Below are positions 32,201-40,755 of a stretch of 64,000 nt of DNA, piece after piece. The notes under the pieces were generated by a model that was not told where the DNA came from, ran no database searches, and was given only the letters and a program-made list of their open reading frames with translations. The DNA is taken from positions 394,501-458,500 of the forward strand of contig JAGTXO010000012.1 in NCBI GenBank assembly GCA_019448385.1, read 5' to 3'. The position numbers and the translations under genes were made by a program. Origin of the DNA: Diacronema lutheri. Its lineage: Eukaryota; Haptophyta; Pavlovophyceae; Pavlovales; Pavlovaceae. The first letter of the stretch is position 1. Each line of letters starts with the position of its first letter.

Positions 32201-32225
32201 CGAGAGCGGCACGGAGGAGCCATGA
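29204..32225 (+). CDS. Kinesin with N-terminal motor and long coiled-coil tail
   Basis: Two exons (29204-29617, 29727-32225) spliced in phase 0 give 970 residues. The motor domain starts at about residue 8 ([19 protein letters not shown]). It has the P-loop [15 protein letters not shown] near residue 110, [12 protein letters not shown], switch [13 protein letters not shown], switch [27 protein letters not shown] and [19 protein letters not shown], with a neck after [15 protein letters not shown]. The remaining ~600 residues are Glu/Ala/Arg-rich coiled coil. The Met in GMTGAGKT replaces the more common Gln. Motor and microtubule-binding motifs are complete, so a plus-end N-kinesin is likely; the subfamily cannot be assigned from the motifs alone. 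It is divergent from lipoyl synthase and convergent with the MA3 gene. Confidence 0.92.
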
Positions 32226-32448
32226 GTTGTCTCATTTTTTTCACAATGAGTATTCACAGCGGCGCGGAGGGGCTCAGCGTCCACCGGACGGCGCGCGCGC
32301 ACGCGGCGTCCATCTGCAGCGATGCACGCCCGTCCGGCGCGCGCAGAGGTGGGGCGCAGTGCGGCTGCGCGCAGGCCGGTTCGCGTCGGGTCGCTCCGCG
32401 CGCGTCACGTGCCCACGCCAAGCGTGCACGCGGCTGCGCGAGACCCTT

Positions 32449-34365
32449 TCACGCAGACACGACATCATTGGCGCGCGCACTCGCGCGCAGCTCAGCGAGA
32501 AGCTGCGGTGCGCTGGGCGTGTCCAGCCGCAAGTCGTCGAGCGCCTCGCGCAGCCGCTCAAAGCCTTGCGCAACGCTCTCGCGCGCGACGGTCGCATTCT
32601 CGCCCGCGGTGAGCTGCGCGAGCAAGCGGATGGCGCCCTCGCGGTCGCCGGCCGAGCCCTCGAGCGCGCGCCTGAGCAGCTTCTTCGCAAACTCGTGGTG
32701 GTAGGCGGGAACGCCCAGCTCGTCGAGCGCACGCTGCGCCTCGTCCGCATCCTTGCTCACCTGCGTCGCAGAAGCGCCGGTCGTGCGGCGCGGCGGTGCG
32801 CGTGAGCGCCGACGCGCGGCCTACGCCCACGCGCGCGGCATGCGGTCGAAGGCCATCGAAGGCCATCTTCCAGGAGGGTGTTGCGCTCTATGTCGCGCGG
32901 CGCGCGCACGAAAAATTCGTCAACCACGTCCTGGAACATGGCCTTCACCTCGCCGACGGGCGCTGTGGCGGCCATCGCCCGCGGCCCCCAGATGCGCGCC
33001 ATGCGGTGCGAGTTGTGCCCGATCGCGAGCAGCGCCTTCGCGCGCTTGAGCGCGGCGGCGCCGACATCGTCCGCCGGTTTCGTGCGCAGCGCGTGCTCGA
33101 CAAAGGAGGCAGCGAGCACCTCGTCCGAGACGGCGCGCGCGAGGAAGTTGCCGAGAAGGAGCGGCGTGGCGGGCACGTCGATGAGCAGGTCGGACGCCTC
33201 GTCGATCAGTGCCTCAAAGCCGCGCGCAATCTCCGCGGCGGGCAGCGTCTGGCCGTAGAGGGCGGAAAGAAGGCGCGAAACCGACTCGCACTCCTCGGGC
33301 CCGCGCTGCAGGGCGACGCGCACGCCGCGCTTGACCACCTCGTGGCGGAGGGGCAGATGCACCTGGCCCTCTCTCAGCCTCCTCGACACCTCGCTCACGT
33401 CTGACGCCTGCGCGTGCGGACGAAGATTGGCGTTATGCAACGTTGTTCACGGGGAGAGGTGGGGGGGGGGGGGGGGGGGGGGGGTGGGTGGGCGACCGTG
33501 CGCGAGCGGCCCAGGCGCGCTCATCCCGTCACGCGCGCTCATCCTGTCATGCGCGCTTGCGCCTCGTCGCGTGCGCGCGCGCCTGCAAATATTCGGCGAT
33601 GAGCGACTCGATCCTGAGCTTCACCTCCTTGAGCGGCACGTGCATCGCCTCAGACGGCGCGGCCATCGCCGTCCCCTCGTGCAGCCGGCGCGCGGCGTCC
33701 GCGAGAACGCGCTTAGCAACGTCCACCTGCTGCTGCGTCAGCCGGACGGAGAGGGGCGGCGGTTCGAGGATGAACGTGGGCGTGAGGCAGCCGTCGAGGA
33801 CGGCGTCGGCGAGGAAGTGCGCGAGCATGCCGTCCGCACGCGGGTTGTCGAGCAGGATGTCCGCCGCGGTCTCGAGCAGGACGATGAAGGCGTCAAAGAC
33901 CTGCGCCGACGAGATGATCCGACGAACGTGCAGCGACGAGATCAGAACGGCAGCCATCTCGCGCTCGCGGTCCGAACGCTCGAGCGAGAGCACGATCGCG
34001 CGGCGCACGAGCTGGTCGTGGTGCCTCGGGCTTTGCAGCTCGTCGAGCTGCCGCACGACCTCCATCACATCGGCCGAATCGAAGTACTCGCGCACGAGGT
34101 CGATGACCTTGGCCTTGAACTCGTCGAGCGACGCGGGCGGGCGCGTGTGCAGGCGGTTGGACGCGGTGAACACTGTCTTCTCGACGTTGGCCTTCACCAC
34201 GTCGGGCGGCAGCGGCAGCGGGCCGTCTCCGTTCCACTCAACGATATATTTTGTGCCCGCTGGCTGGTCGTCGCGCGTCGCCGACGCGGACGGGAGGTCG
34301 TCGTCGCGGCCTTTCGTCGCGCCGAGAAACTGGGCGAGGGGCACCGCGTGCGCCTTGGTCGCCAT
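32449..34365 (-). CDS. MA3-domain translation regulator (PDCD4/MRF-like)
   Basis: Three exons (34365-33583, 33407-32910, 32760-32449), all joined in phase 0, give about 530 residues with three MA3 domains. MA3-1 begins LDEFKAKVIDLVREYFDSAD. MA3-2 begins EVKLRIESLIAEYLQ and continues across intron 1 as ASDVSEVSRRL with the LRHEVVKRG motif. MA3-3 begins VKAMFQDVVDEFF and continues across intron 2 as VSKDADEAQRALDELGVPAY. Both introns interrupt the domain right after the EYL/EFF helix. MA3 domains of PDCD4 and plant MRF proteins bind eIF4A and restrain translation. Intron 1 appears to use a GC donor (CAG then GCGCGC) and contains a 24-nt C-run on the sense strand. The start at MATKAHAVP was preferred over upstream in-frame ATGs. 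Confidence 0.85.
33461..33484. repeat. G homopolymer, 24 nt, inside MA3 gene intron 1
   Basis: Uninterrupted G-run on the + strand, hence a C-tract on the sense strand of the intron. Confidence 0.95.
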
Positions 34366-34947
34366 GTCGGCCTGCGAACGCAAACGGGCGGCGGAGGACC
34401 GGCACATCAGCTCGGCGCGACGCGGAGCGCCGCCCGTGTGCCGCGCAAATGGTTCGCTTTGGCGAGACGCGCGCGAAGCCCATAGCGTGCGCACGTGGCA
34501 CGTGCAGCTTGCCGGCGCTGTGCGAGGCGCTGCACAGCGCATGAGGAGCGCCGGCACGCGCTGCGCAAAGCAGCCTGTGTGCGCCCCCGCGCACGGAGCG
34601 CGCGCCGCACCTTCGACCTCGGCGGGTGAGACTCGGACGCCCTCCTCGGCGGCGGCGCGAAATCCGACGAAACACAGGCGCCCGTTTTCAAGATCTGTTG
34701 AGTCGGGCGCAGCCGCGCAGGCGGCGCCGCGCGACTGGCAAATGGCAACGGACTTGCGTGTCACAGGCGGCGGCTCGCACTTGCCTCGCCGACGCTTCCT
34801 CCTCGCGGGACCTCGCCGCTCGACCTCAGTGCGAAAGGTACGGCGCCAGCAACAGCGGCACGCGCCCTCGGTCTGCGGCGCGTGCCCGAAAGCAGGCGGC
34901 CTCCGCCACCGCACTCGCGCGCGCGCGCTCGCCGATGCGCGCTCCGC

Positions 34948-35719
34948 TCACTCAAGCTTGACCTTGCCACCCGCCGCCTCGAGCTTCGCTTTGATGTCCT
35001 CGGCCTCTGCTTTCTTCACCGCCTCCTTCAGCGCCTTTGGCGCTCCCTCGACCGCCTCCTTCGCCTCCTTGAGCCCCAGACCCGTCAGCGCGCGCACCTC
35101 CTTGATCAGCTTGATCTTGGCCGCCGCATCGAATGACTGCAAGATGACGGTAAACTCCGTCTTCTCGACAACCGGCTCGGCCGCAGCGGGCGCTGCGGCC
35201 GCAGCGACGGGCGCCGCGGGCGCCGATGCACCCATGGGCGCCGCCATCATCACGTCCTTGATGCCGAGGCGCTCCTGCGCCCGGTTCGCGGTGCAACGAC
35301 GAGAGCGCGCGGCGCCCGCGCGATCGCGCGCTCAGCGCCGTCGCGGCTGCGTGCACGTGCGCGCGAGAGATGGCGCGCCGCTCCGCTTCGCGCGGCGCGC
35401 ACGCACGTACGGCCCCGCGCTCCGCCCGTCCGCGCGCGCGCGTCGGCACAGCCGTGGCCCGCGTGCACGAGCGGCGACGCTCGCGCGCGCGGCGCGCGCC
35501 GCGCACCTTGAGCGATTCTGTGAGCTCGGCAGCCTCGAGCAGCGTGAGCGATGCAATCTCGCCGGTCAGGCGCTCCACCTTCTCAGAGCGCGGCGCGGAC
35601 GCGGCCTCGTTGCGCAGCGCGGCGCTGCGATGAAACGCGCGCCTGCTCGTGCTCAAGGCGCTCAAAGGTCGCGCCGCGCGCGCGCCCAGCCGCGCGCACA
35701 GCGCGCCCCTCGCGAGCAT
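34948..35719 (-). CDS. MRPL12: Mitochondrial ribosomal protein bL12m (L7/L12)
   Basis: Two exons (35719-35507, 35274-34948), phase 0, 179 residues. An Arg/Ala/Ser-rich mitochondrial presequence ([20 protein letters not shown]...FHRSAA) precedes the N-terminal dimerisation domain ([18 protein letters not shown], then ERLGIKDV). A flexible Ala/Pro hinge leads to the conserved C-terminal domain ([20 protein letters not shown], then [17 protein letters not shown] and a final [14 protein letters not shown]). L7/L12 forms the stalk that recruits translation factors. The presequence suggests a mitochondrial rather than plastid copy. It is divergent from the glycerol-3-phosphate dehydrogenase gene, 110 bp apart. 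Confidence 0.92.
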
Positions 35720-35829
35720 CCTCTCGCTGCACGTGGAAAGGCCGCCTTCGAGCTGCGCGCGTTTTAAAAGTTGGCGCCACCTCGCAACGCGAAAAAGTGG
35801 TGGTGTTGACCAGAGGAATCGCGGCAGCG
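35720..35829. promoter_or_regulatory. Divergent promoter of bL12m and mitochondrial G3P dehydrogenase
   Basis: 110 bp between the two ATGs. The motif CGCGTTTTAAAAGTTGG lies about 60 bp upstream of the dehydrogenase ATG. The same TTTTAAAA core lies upstream of the GHKL ATPase gene, and a TTTTAAAG variant upstream of CWC24, suggesting a TATA-like core element. Both genes encode mitochondrial proteins. Confidence 0.45.
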
Positions 35830-38084
35830 ATGAGCGCCTTCCGGCTCGGCTGGAAGCTGGGCGGCGCGGCCGCGCTCGGCGCGGCTGGCGCAGCGGCGTA
35901 CGCGAGCATGCCGACGGTCGAGGCGGCCGCGCTGAAGAAGCGCTACTCCATCATTGACGAGGCCGACCTTGACGGCGACCAGGTCGCCGTGCCGAAGTGG
36001 ACGCCGCCCTCGCGCAAGGAGATGAAGGAGGCGATGAAGTCGGTTGAGTTCGACGTGCTCGTGATTGGCGGCGGCGCGACGGGGACGGGCTGCGCGATGG
36101 ATGCGTCGACACGCGGCCTCAAGACCGCGCTCGTTGAGCGCGAGGACTTCGCGTCCGGCACGTCGTCGCGCTCAACCAAGCTGATCCACGGCGGCATCCG
36201 GTACCTCGCACAGGCCTTCCAGTCCAAGATCCCGCCCAACACGCTGTTCGACGTCATTTGGCACCTGCAGTACAACCACGAGTACATGAAGATCGTTTCC
36301 GCCGACCTCGCCGAGCGCGCCTACATGATCGAGTCGGCGCCATTCATGACGCACCCGATCCCGATGATGGTGCCGCTCTTCAAGTGGTGGGAGGTGCCGA
36401 TGATGTACTTCACGGGCAAGCTGTACGATATCATCGCAGGCAAGCGGCGCGCGGTGCCGCCCAGCCATTTCATCCCGCGCGACGAGGCGCTCTTCCAATT
36501 CCCGTCGATGAAGACGCAGGACGCCGACGGCAACTCGCTCAAGGGCTGCCTCGTCATTTACGACGGCCAGCAGAACGACACGCGCATGAACCTGTGCATC
36601 GCGCTCACGGCGATCCAGGCGGGCACGGCCGTGCAGAACCACACAGAGGTGCTCAACCTGCTCACCCGCGGCACGCCCGGCTCGCCCGACTACAAGGTGT
36701 GCGGCGCCAAGGTGCGCGACGTCCTCACCGACGAGGTCTATGACGTGCGCGCAAAGCAGGTGATCAACGCGTGTGGCGTCTTCTCCGACAAGGTGCGCAA
36801 GATGGCCGACCCGGCGTGCAAGGAGATCATGGTGCCCGCGCCGGGCACGCACCTCATCTTCCCCGACTACTGCTCGCCCGACGAGATGGGGATGGTGTGG
36901 TTCACCAAGGACGGGCGCATCCTCTACCTGCTGCCGTGGGAGGGCTCGACGATCGCGGGCACGACGGACACGAAGGGCGAGATCACCTTCGAGCCGCGCC
37001 CGACCCTCGCCGAGATCGACTTCATCATCTCCGAGGTCAACCGGATGATGCGCGATCCCGTCGACTACTCGACGGTGCGCGCCGCGTGGTCGGGCATCCG
37101 CCCGCTCGTGCGCGACCCAAAGGCGGACCCCAACGACACGAAGAAGCTGTCGCGCGACCACGTCGTCGATGTCGTCGACGGCAAGCTCGTCACGATCGCC
37201 GGCGGAAAGTGGACGACCTACCGCAAGATGGCAGAGGACGCCGTCGACAAGGCGATCGAGGTGACGCCCGAGCTGAAGGCGGCCGTCCAGTCCGGCTGCA
37301 TCACGAGCACGATGCAGCTCGTCGGTGCGGACCGCGGCGGCGAGATCTGCTCGCAGAACTTTGACCGCGTGACCGTCACGCTGCGCGAGGAGTTTGGCCT
37401 TGACAAGGACACGGCGCAGCATTTGCGCGGCAACTACGGCACGCGCGCGCTCCAGCTCGCGCTCCTCGCGCGCTCCGACCCGCAATTCACGACGCAGACC
37501 AAGGACAAGGTTTTCTACAAGCGGTTGCACCCCAAGTACCCGCAGCTCGAGGCCGAGGTCGCGTTCGCGTGCCGGTGCGCGCAGCGCCACCTGCGCGCCC
37601 GACGTGCGCGCGCATGCGCGCGCGCCCGCCGCGCGCTGACGCGCGTCGCTCGCGCCGCTGCGCGTGCGCGCCGCGCGCAGGTTCGAGTACGCCGAGACGC
37701 TGACCGATGTGATTGCGCGCCGCACGCGCATGTCGTTCCTCGATGCGAACGCGACCAACGAGGTGCTGCCGCGCATCAGCGAGATCATGGCCAAGGAGAA
37801 GGGCTGGAGCGCGGCCAAGGTGGCCGAGGAGGAAAAGGCGGTAGGTCGCGCGCTCAAACTCCGCGCTTTCGCCGTCGCGCCACCGCAAGCGACTCGGGAC
37901 ACGCGGCGCTCAATTGCGCCGCGCGTACGCGCGCCCCGCCCGACTGCGTGCCGGCCGGCAGGCGCGCAAGTTCCTCGAGACCATGTACTTGCCGGAGGGC
38001 GGCGCGACGATGGCTGGCGAATTGATCAAGCGCGGGGCGAGCAAGAAGATCGTCAAGCAGATGTCGGCGACGAACAAGCTCTAG
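35830..38084 (+). CDS. GPD2: FAD-dependent mitochondrial glycerol-3-phosphate dehydrogenase
   Basis: Three exons (35830-37574, 37681-37840, 37962-38084) give 675 residues. The intron in R-FEYAETLTD is phase 2 and the second is phase 0. An N-terminal hydrophobic segment (WKLGGAAALGAAGAAAYA) probably anchors it in the inner membrane. The FAD-binding FDVLVIGGGATGTGCAMDAS motif, SSRSTKLIHGGIRYLAQAF, PWEGSTIAGTTDT and GGKWTTYRKMAEDAVD are all present and typical of GlpD/Gut2. The enzyme oxidises glycerol-3-phosphate to DHAP and reduces ubiquinone, completing the glycerophosphate shuttle. The C-terminus ends soon after a short helical extension, without the EF-hand pair of animal GPD2. Confidence 0.96.
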
Positions 38085-38316
38085 GCCACAAAAAGTGGGC
38101 TGTCTCCCACTTCCGTCCGACGCCCCTGTCGCGCTGTTGCATCCCTCGGCCCTTCAGGCAGCGTGATCTTGCGCACGCCGTCGCGCACAAATGGTTCGCA
38201 AATTCGCAGCGCGGCCGCCCGTTGCCCCGGCCCGCCAAAAGGACACCCAGTGGCGCTCACGATGGGGCGTCACCCCGGGTGACACTCGCTCGGCTCACCT
38301 TGTGCGTGTGGGCGGG

Positions 38317-39528
38317 ATGCGCGCGCTTGAAGTGCTGCTCGCGGCGTGCGTGTGGCATGTCCCTTCCGCGTCGTGCATGGCCTACGCCGGTGCCTACGGT
38401 GCCGCCACGAGCTCTTCCGTGGCGCCTGCTCGGCTGCGGCCACGCGTCGCCGCCGCGCGCGCTCCACGATCAAGGCCTCAACAGTCTGTCGACGCGCGCG
38501 CGCTCGCGGCCATCGCGCTCCCGCTCATCGGCGCGCCGCTCTCGGTCGCCGCGCTGCTCGCCGCGGAGCGGTCGGGGATGTGGGCGCGTGGCGTGCGCGC
38601 TGATCCAACTGATTGGCCGTCGTCGGCGTGGCGTTGGTCGGGCGCCCGCGGCGTCGAGCTCTTTGCGGACGGCGACGTGCGCGTCCTCTCGCACGCGGCC
38701 GGCGAGTGGCGAACGCTACGCCTTGGCGCATCGGTGCAGAGCGCCGCGAGGTGCTCACGCGCGGCGGGTGGCGTGGACCCTACCGCGCCGGCCTTCCCGT
38801 ACGTCAAGGTGATGGCGTCGCTCGCGGCTGCACTCGCGTTGGTGCCGTGCGCCGAGTCGTCGGCGGCCCTAGAGCCGGTCCGCGCGCTCTTCCTCGGCGG
38901 AGGCGCGTGCTCGTTGCCACGGCTGCTCGAGAGCGCCCTGGCGCCGCGCGCAGCGTACCGTGACGGACGTGTCACACTCACGGTCGTTGAGCTGGACGCG
39001 CGCGTCGCGCAAGCTGCGCGCGAGTGGTTCGGCGTGGGCGCGGGCGATGGCACTCTCGTGCAGATCCAAATTGCGGACGCGCAGAGCGCGCTCGAGAGGT
39101 TTGCGGGCGCCGACTTTGATCTCGTATGCGTGGACATCTTTGGCAAGGACAACGCGCAGCCGGGCGCCTTCGCCACGAGCGAGCGCTGGCTTCGGCAGGT
39201 GCGCGCGGCGGTGCGCCCTGGCGGAGTCGTCCTCGCCAACTTCCACTCGGGCACCGACGAGGCGAGGGCTGTGCTCCGCGACGGCCTACGCGCGTACGCT
39301 GGCGTTTTTGCTGCTAGCAGCGCGTGGCGCGTGCATGAGCAGGCCAACGTTGTCGTCGCTGCGGCCGTCGGTGGGCACGCTGCCGAGCTGCTCAGCAAAG
39401 CGGGGGGGTTTGAGCCTGGCGCGCTCGACGAGCTCGCCTCGCGTGCAGAGCTGGTCGCGCGCCGAGGGGGGTGGCAATTTGATGTGCGTACCGCACTCAA
39501 GCGCAGCGCTCCAACAAGACGGGCCTAG
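38317..39528 (+). CDS. Spermidine-synthase-like methyltransferase-fold protein
   Basis: 403 residues from the ATG at 38317, chosen because MRALEVLLAACVWHVPSASC resembles a signal peptide; the frame is open further upstream to 38191. Central motifs match the SAM/dcSAM-binding Rossmann fold of polyamine synthases and relatives: RALFLGGGACSLPRLL (motif I), LTVVELDARVAQAAREWF (acidic end of strand 2), ADFDLVCVDIFGKDNAQPG and RPGGVVLANFHS. Substrate-specific residues cannot be read, so spermidine synthase activity is not claimed. A second hydrophobic stretch (IALPLIGAPLSVAALLAA) could be a membrane anchor. Its TAG stop overlaps, on opposite strands, the TAG stop of the RWP-RK gene within CCTAGG. 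Confidence 0.7.
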   Translation: MRALEVLLAACVWHVPSASCMAYAGAYGAATSSSVAPARLRPRVAAARAPRSRPQQSVDARALAAIALPLIGAPLSVAALLAAERSGMWARGVRADPTDWPSSAWRWSGARGVELFADGDVRVLSHAAGEWRTLRLGASVQSAARCSRAAGGVDPTAPAFPYVKVMASLAAALALVPCAESSAALEPVRALFLGGGACSLPRLLESALAPRAAYRDGRVTLTVVELDARVAQAAREWFGVGAGDGTLVQIQIADAQSALERFAGADFDLVCVDIFGKDNAQPGAFATSERWLRQVRAAVRPGGVVLANFHSGTDEARAVLRDGLRAYAGVFAASSAWRVHEQANVVVAAAVGGHAAELLSKAGGFEPGALDELASRAELVARRGGWQFDVRTALKRSAPTRRA

Positions 39529-40184
39529 GTGGCGCCCGTGGGGGGTGGGGGTTCTAGCGCGCCGGCAATTGTGTTGGCTGCGCCCGTGGGCGCAGCCAAC
39601 ACAATTGCCAGCTGGGCACGATCAACGATCTGGTCGCGGCCGATCGCAATTTCGGCCATCGCGTTCGCGGCCATCAGCTGCCTCTTCTTGTGGAACGCAG
39701 ACTGATCCTTGGCCGTCAGCTTCCGGTACGGCCAGCGCCCGACGCCGTTCTTGCGGCAGATGCGCTTGACGAGCGTCGCGCACACGTTGAGTCTTTCGGC
39801 CGCCTGCGTCAGCGGCAGCTCAAAGTGGCGCGCGACCTCCTCAAACGAAAGCTCAATCTTCCGTCGTGGTGTGAACGAGGCGCGCTGTGGTTTGGTCGCG
39901 ACGAGCTCCCCATTCTTTCGCGATTGCGACTGAATTTGACGATGCGGCCACCGCGAGACGCCGTTCTCGCGGCAGATGCGCTTGACGAGCGTCGCGCACA
40001 CGTTGAGTCTTTCGGCCGCCTGCGTCAGTGGCAGATCAAAGTGGCGCGCGACCTCCTCGAACGAGAGGTCGGCCTTGCGCATTTGGGCCTGCGGCCTCCC
40101 CGCGAGGAGCCGCAGGCGGTCCCCGTGCCGGTTCGGACTTTGTATAGTCTTCGGGTTTGTTTTCGGGTTTTTCCCATTCTTCAA
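39525..40184 (-). CDS. Protein with two RWP-RK domains
   Basis: 219 residues in one exon. Two RWP-RK units of about 45 residues repeat almost exactly: SFEEVARHFDLPLTQAAERL...NGVSRWPHRQ near residue 40 and SFEEVARHFELPLTQAAERL...NGVGRWPYRK near residue 112, each with the VCATLVKRICR core. RWP-RK proteins are DNA-binding regulators of nitrogen response and gamete development in plants and algae. Having two units in one small protein is unusual; the nucleotide identity of the units indicates recent duplication. The C-terminal ~50 residues are Ala/Pro-rich and their DNA contains a perfect 22-bp inverted repeat. The start codon at 40184 is the first in frame. Confidence 0.75.
   Translation of the reverse strand: MKNGKNPKTNPKTIQSPNRHGDRLRLLAGRPQAQMRKADLSFEEVARHFDLPLTQAAERLNVCATLVKRICRENGVSRWPHRQIQSQSRKNGELVATKPQRASFTPRRKIELSFEEVARHFELPLTQAAERLNVCATLVKRICRKNGVGRWPYRKLTAKDQSAFHKKRQLMAANAMAEIAIGRDQIVDRAQLAIVLAAPTGAANTIAGALEPPPPTGAT
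39564..39609. repeat. Perfect 22-bp inverted repeat with 2-nt loop
   Basis: Arms 39564-39585 and 39588-39609 are exact reverse complements (left arm starts GGCAATTGTGTTGGCTGCGC), separated by GT. It lies in the 3' coding end of the double RWP-RK gene, 36 bp from the convergent stop codons. It could form a strong hairpin in either transcript and act in 3'-end formation. Confidence 0.9.
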
Positions 40185-40240
40185 CGCCGAAACTTGATCT
40201 TCTGAAAAGGTCAGTCACTTGGATGAGTCGGGCCGCCAGG

Positions 40241-40678
40241 TCAGCAAGGGCTCGTCAGGGTGTGATGTGACCCCATCACGTCGCAGTACTGCAGCGTCGC
40301 GTGGCCGAGCCCGCGTGCGACGTGCGCGATCTCGCTGCCCCGCACGAGGCTGCCGTCGGCGACGCGCGGCTGCTCGGCGGCGATTCGCTCCTTCTTCTTG
40401 CGCGACTGCAGCTTGCGGTGAGGCCATCGCGAGACGCCATTCTCGCGGCAGATGCGCTTGACGAGCGTCGCGCACACGTTGAGTCTTTCGGCCGCCTGCG
40501 CGAGTGGAAGGTCGAAGTGGCGAGACACGTCGGCGAACGACAGCTCGCGCCCCTTGCGCACGCGGCGGGGGCCGGGCGACGTGGCGCCGCCCGCCGACGA
40601 CGCGCGCGCGACTGAAGGCGCTCCGTCGCCGTGCGTGCCCGGTGGATCGCCCGCGGCCAGGCCGGCGCGCACCAGCAT
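40241..40678 (-). CDS. Protein with one RWP-RK domain
   Basis: 145 residues from the ATG at 40678. After a ~45-residue Gly/Ala/Ser-rich leader comes KGRELSFADVSRHFDLPLAQ, then the same VCATLVKRICRENGVSRWPHRK core as in the neighbouring gene, and a short tail ending HHTLTSPC. The DNA at 40448-40545 is nearly identical to the two RWP-RK blocks at 39750-39860 and 39968-40076, so the three domains arose by local duplication. The frame is open upstream through a GC-repeat region, but a TATATA at 40744-40749 makes the 40678 start more credible. Confidence 0.65.
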   Translation of the reverse strand: MLVRAGLAAGDPPGTHGDGAPSVARASSAGGATSPGPRRVRKGRELSFADVSRHFDLPLAQAAERLNVCATLVKRICRENGVSRWPHRKLQSRKKKERIAAEQPRVADGSLVRGSEIAHVARGLGHATLQYCDVMGSHHTLTSPC

Positions 40679-40743
40679 CCCGGCGAGCGCCGTCGCGTGC
40701 ACGGAAGTCAAAACACACCAAAAAAAGGTGCACAGCGAGTCGG

Positions 40744-40749
40744 TATATA
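40744..40749 (-). promoter_or_regulatory. TATA-like box upstream of the single-domain RWP-RK gene
   Basis: TATATA (palindromic) about 66 bp upstream of the 40678 ATG on the - strand, followed by an A/T-rich stretch (CCTTTTTTTGGTGTG on the sense strand). It stands out strongly in this GC-rich region. Confidence 0.45.
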
Positions 40750-40755
40750 CGACCC

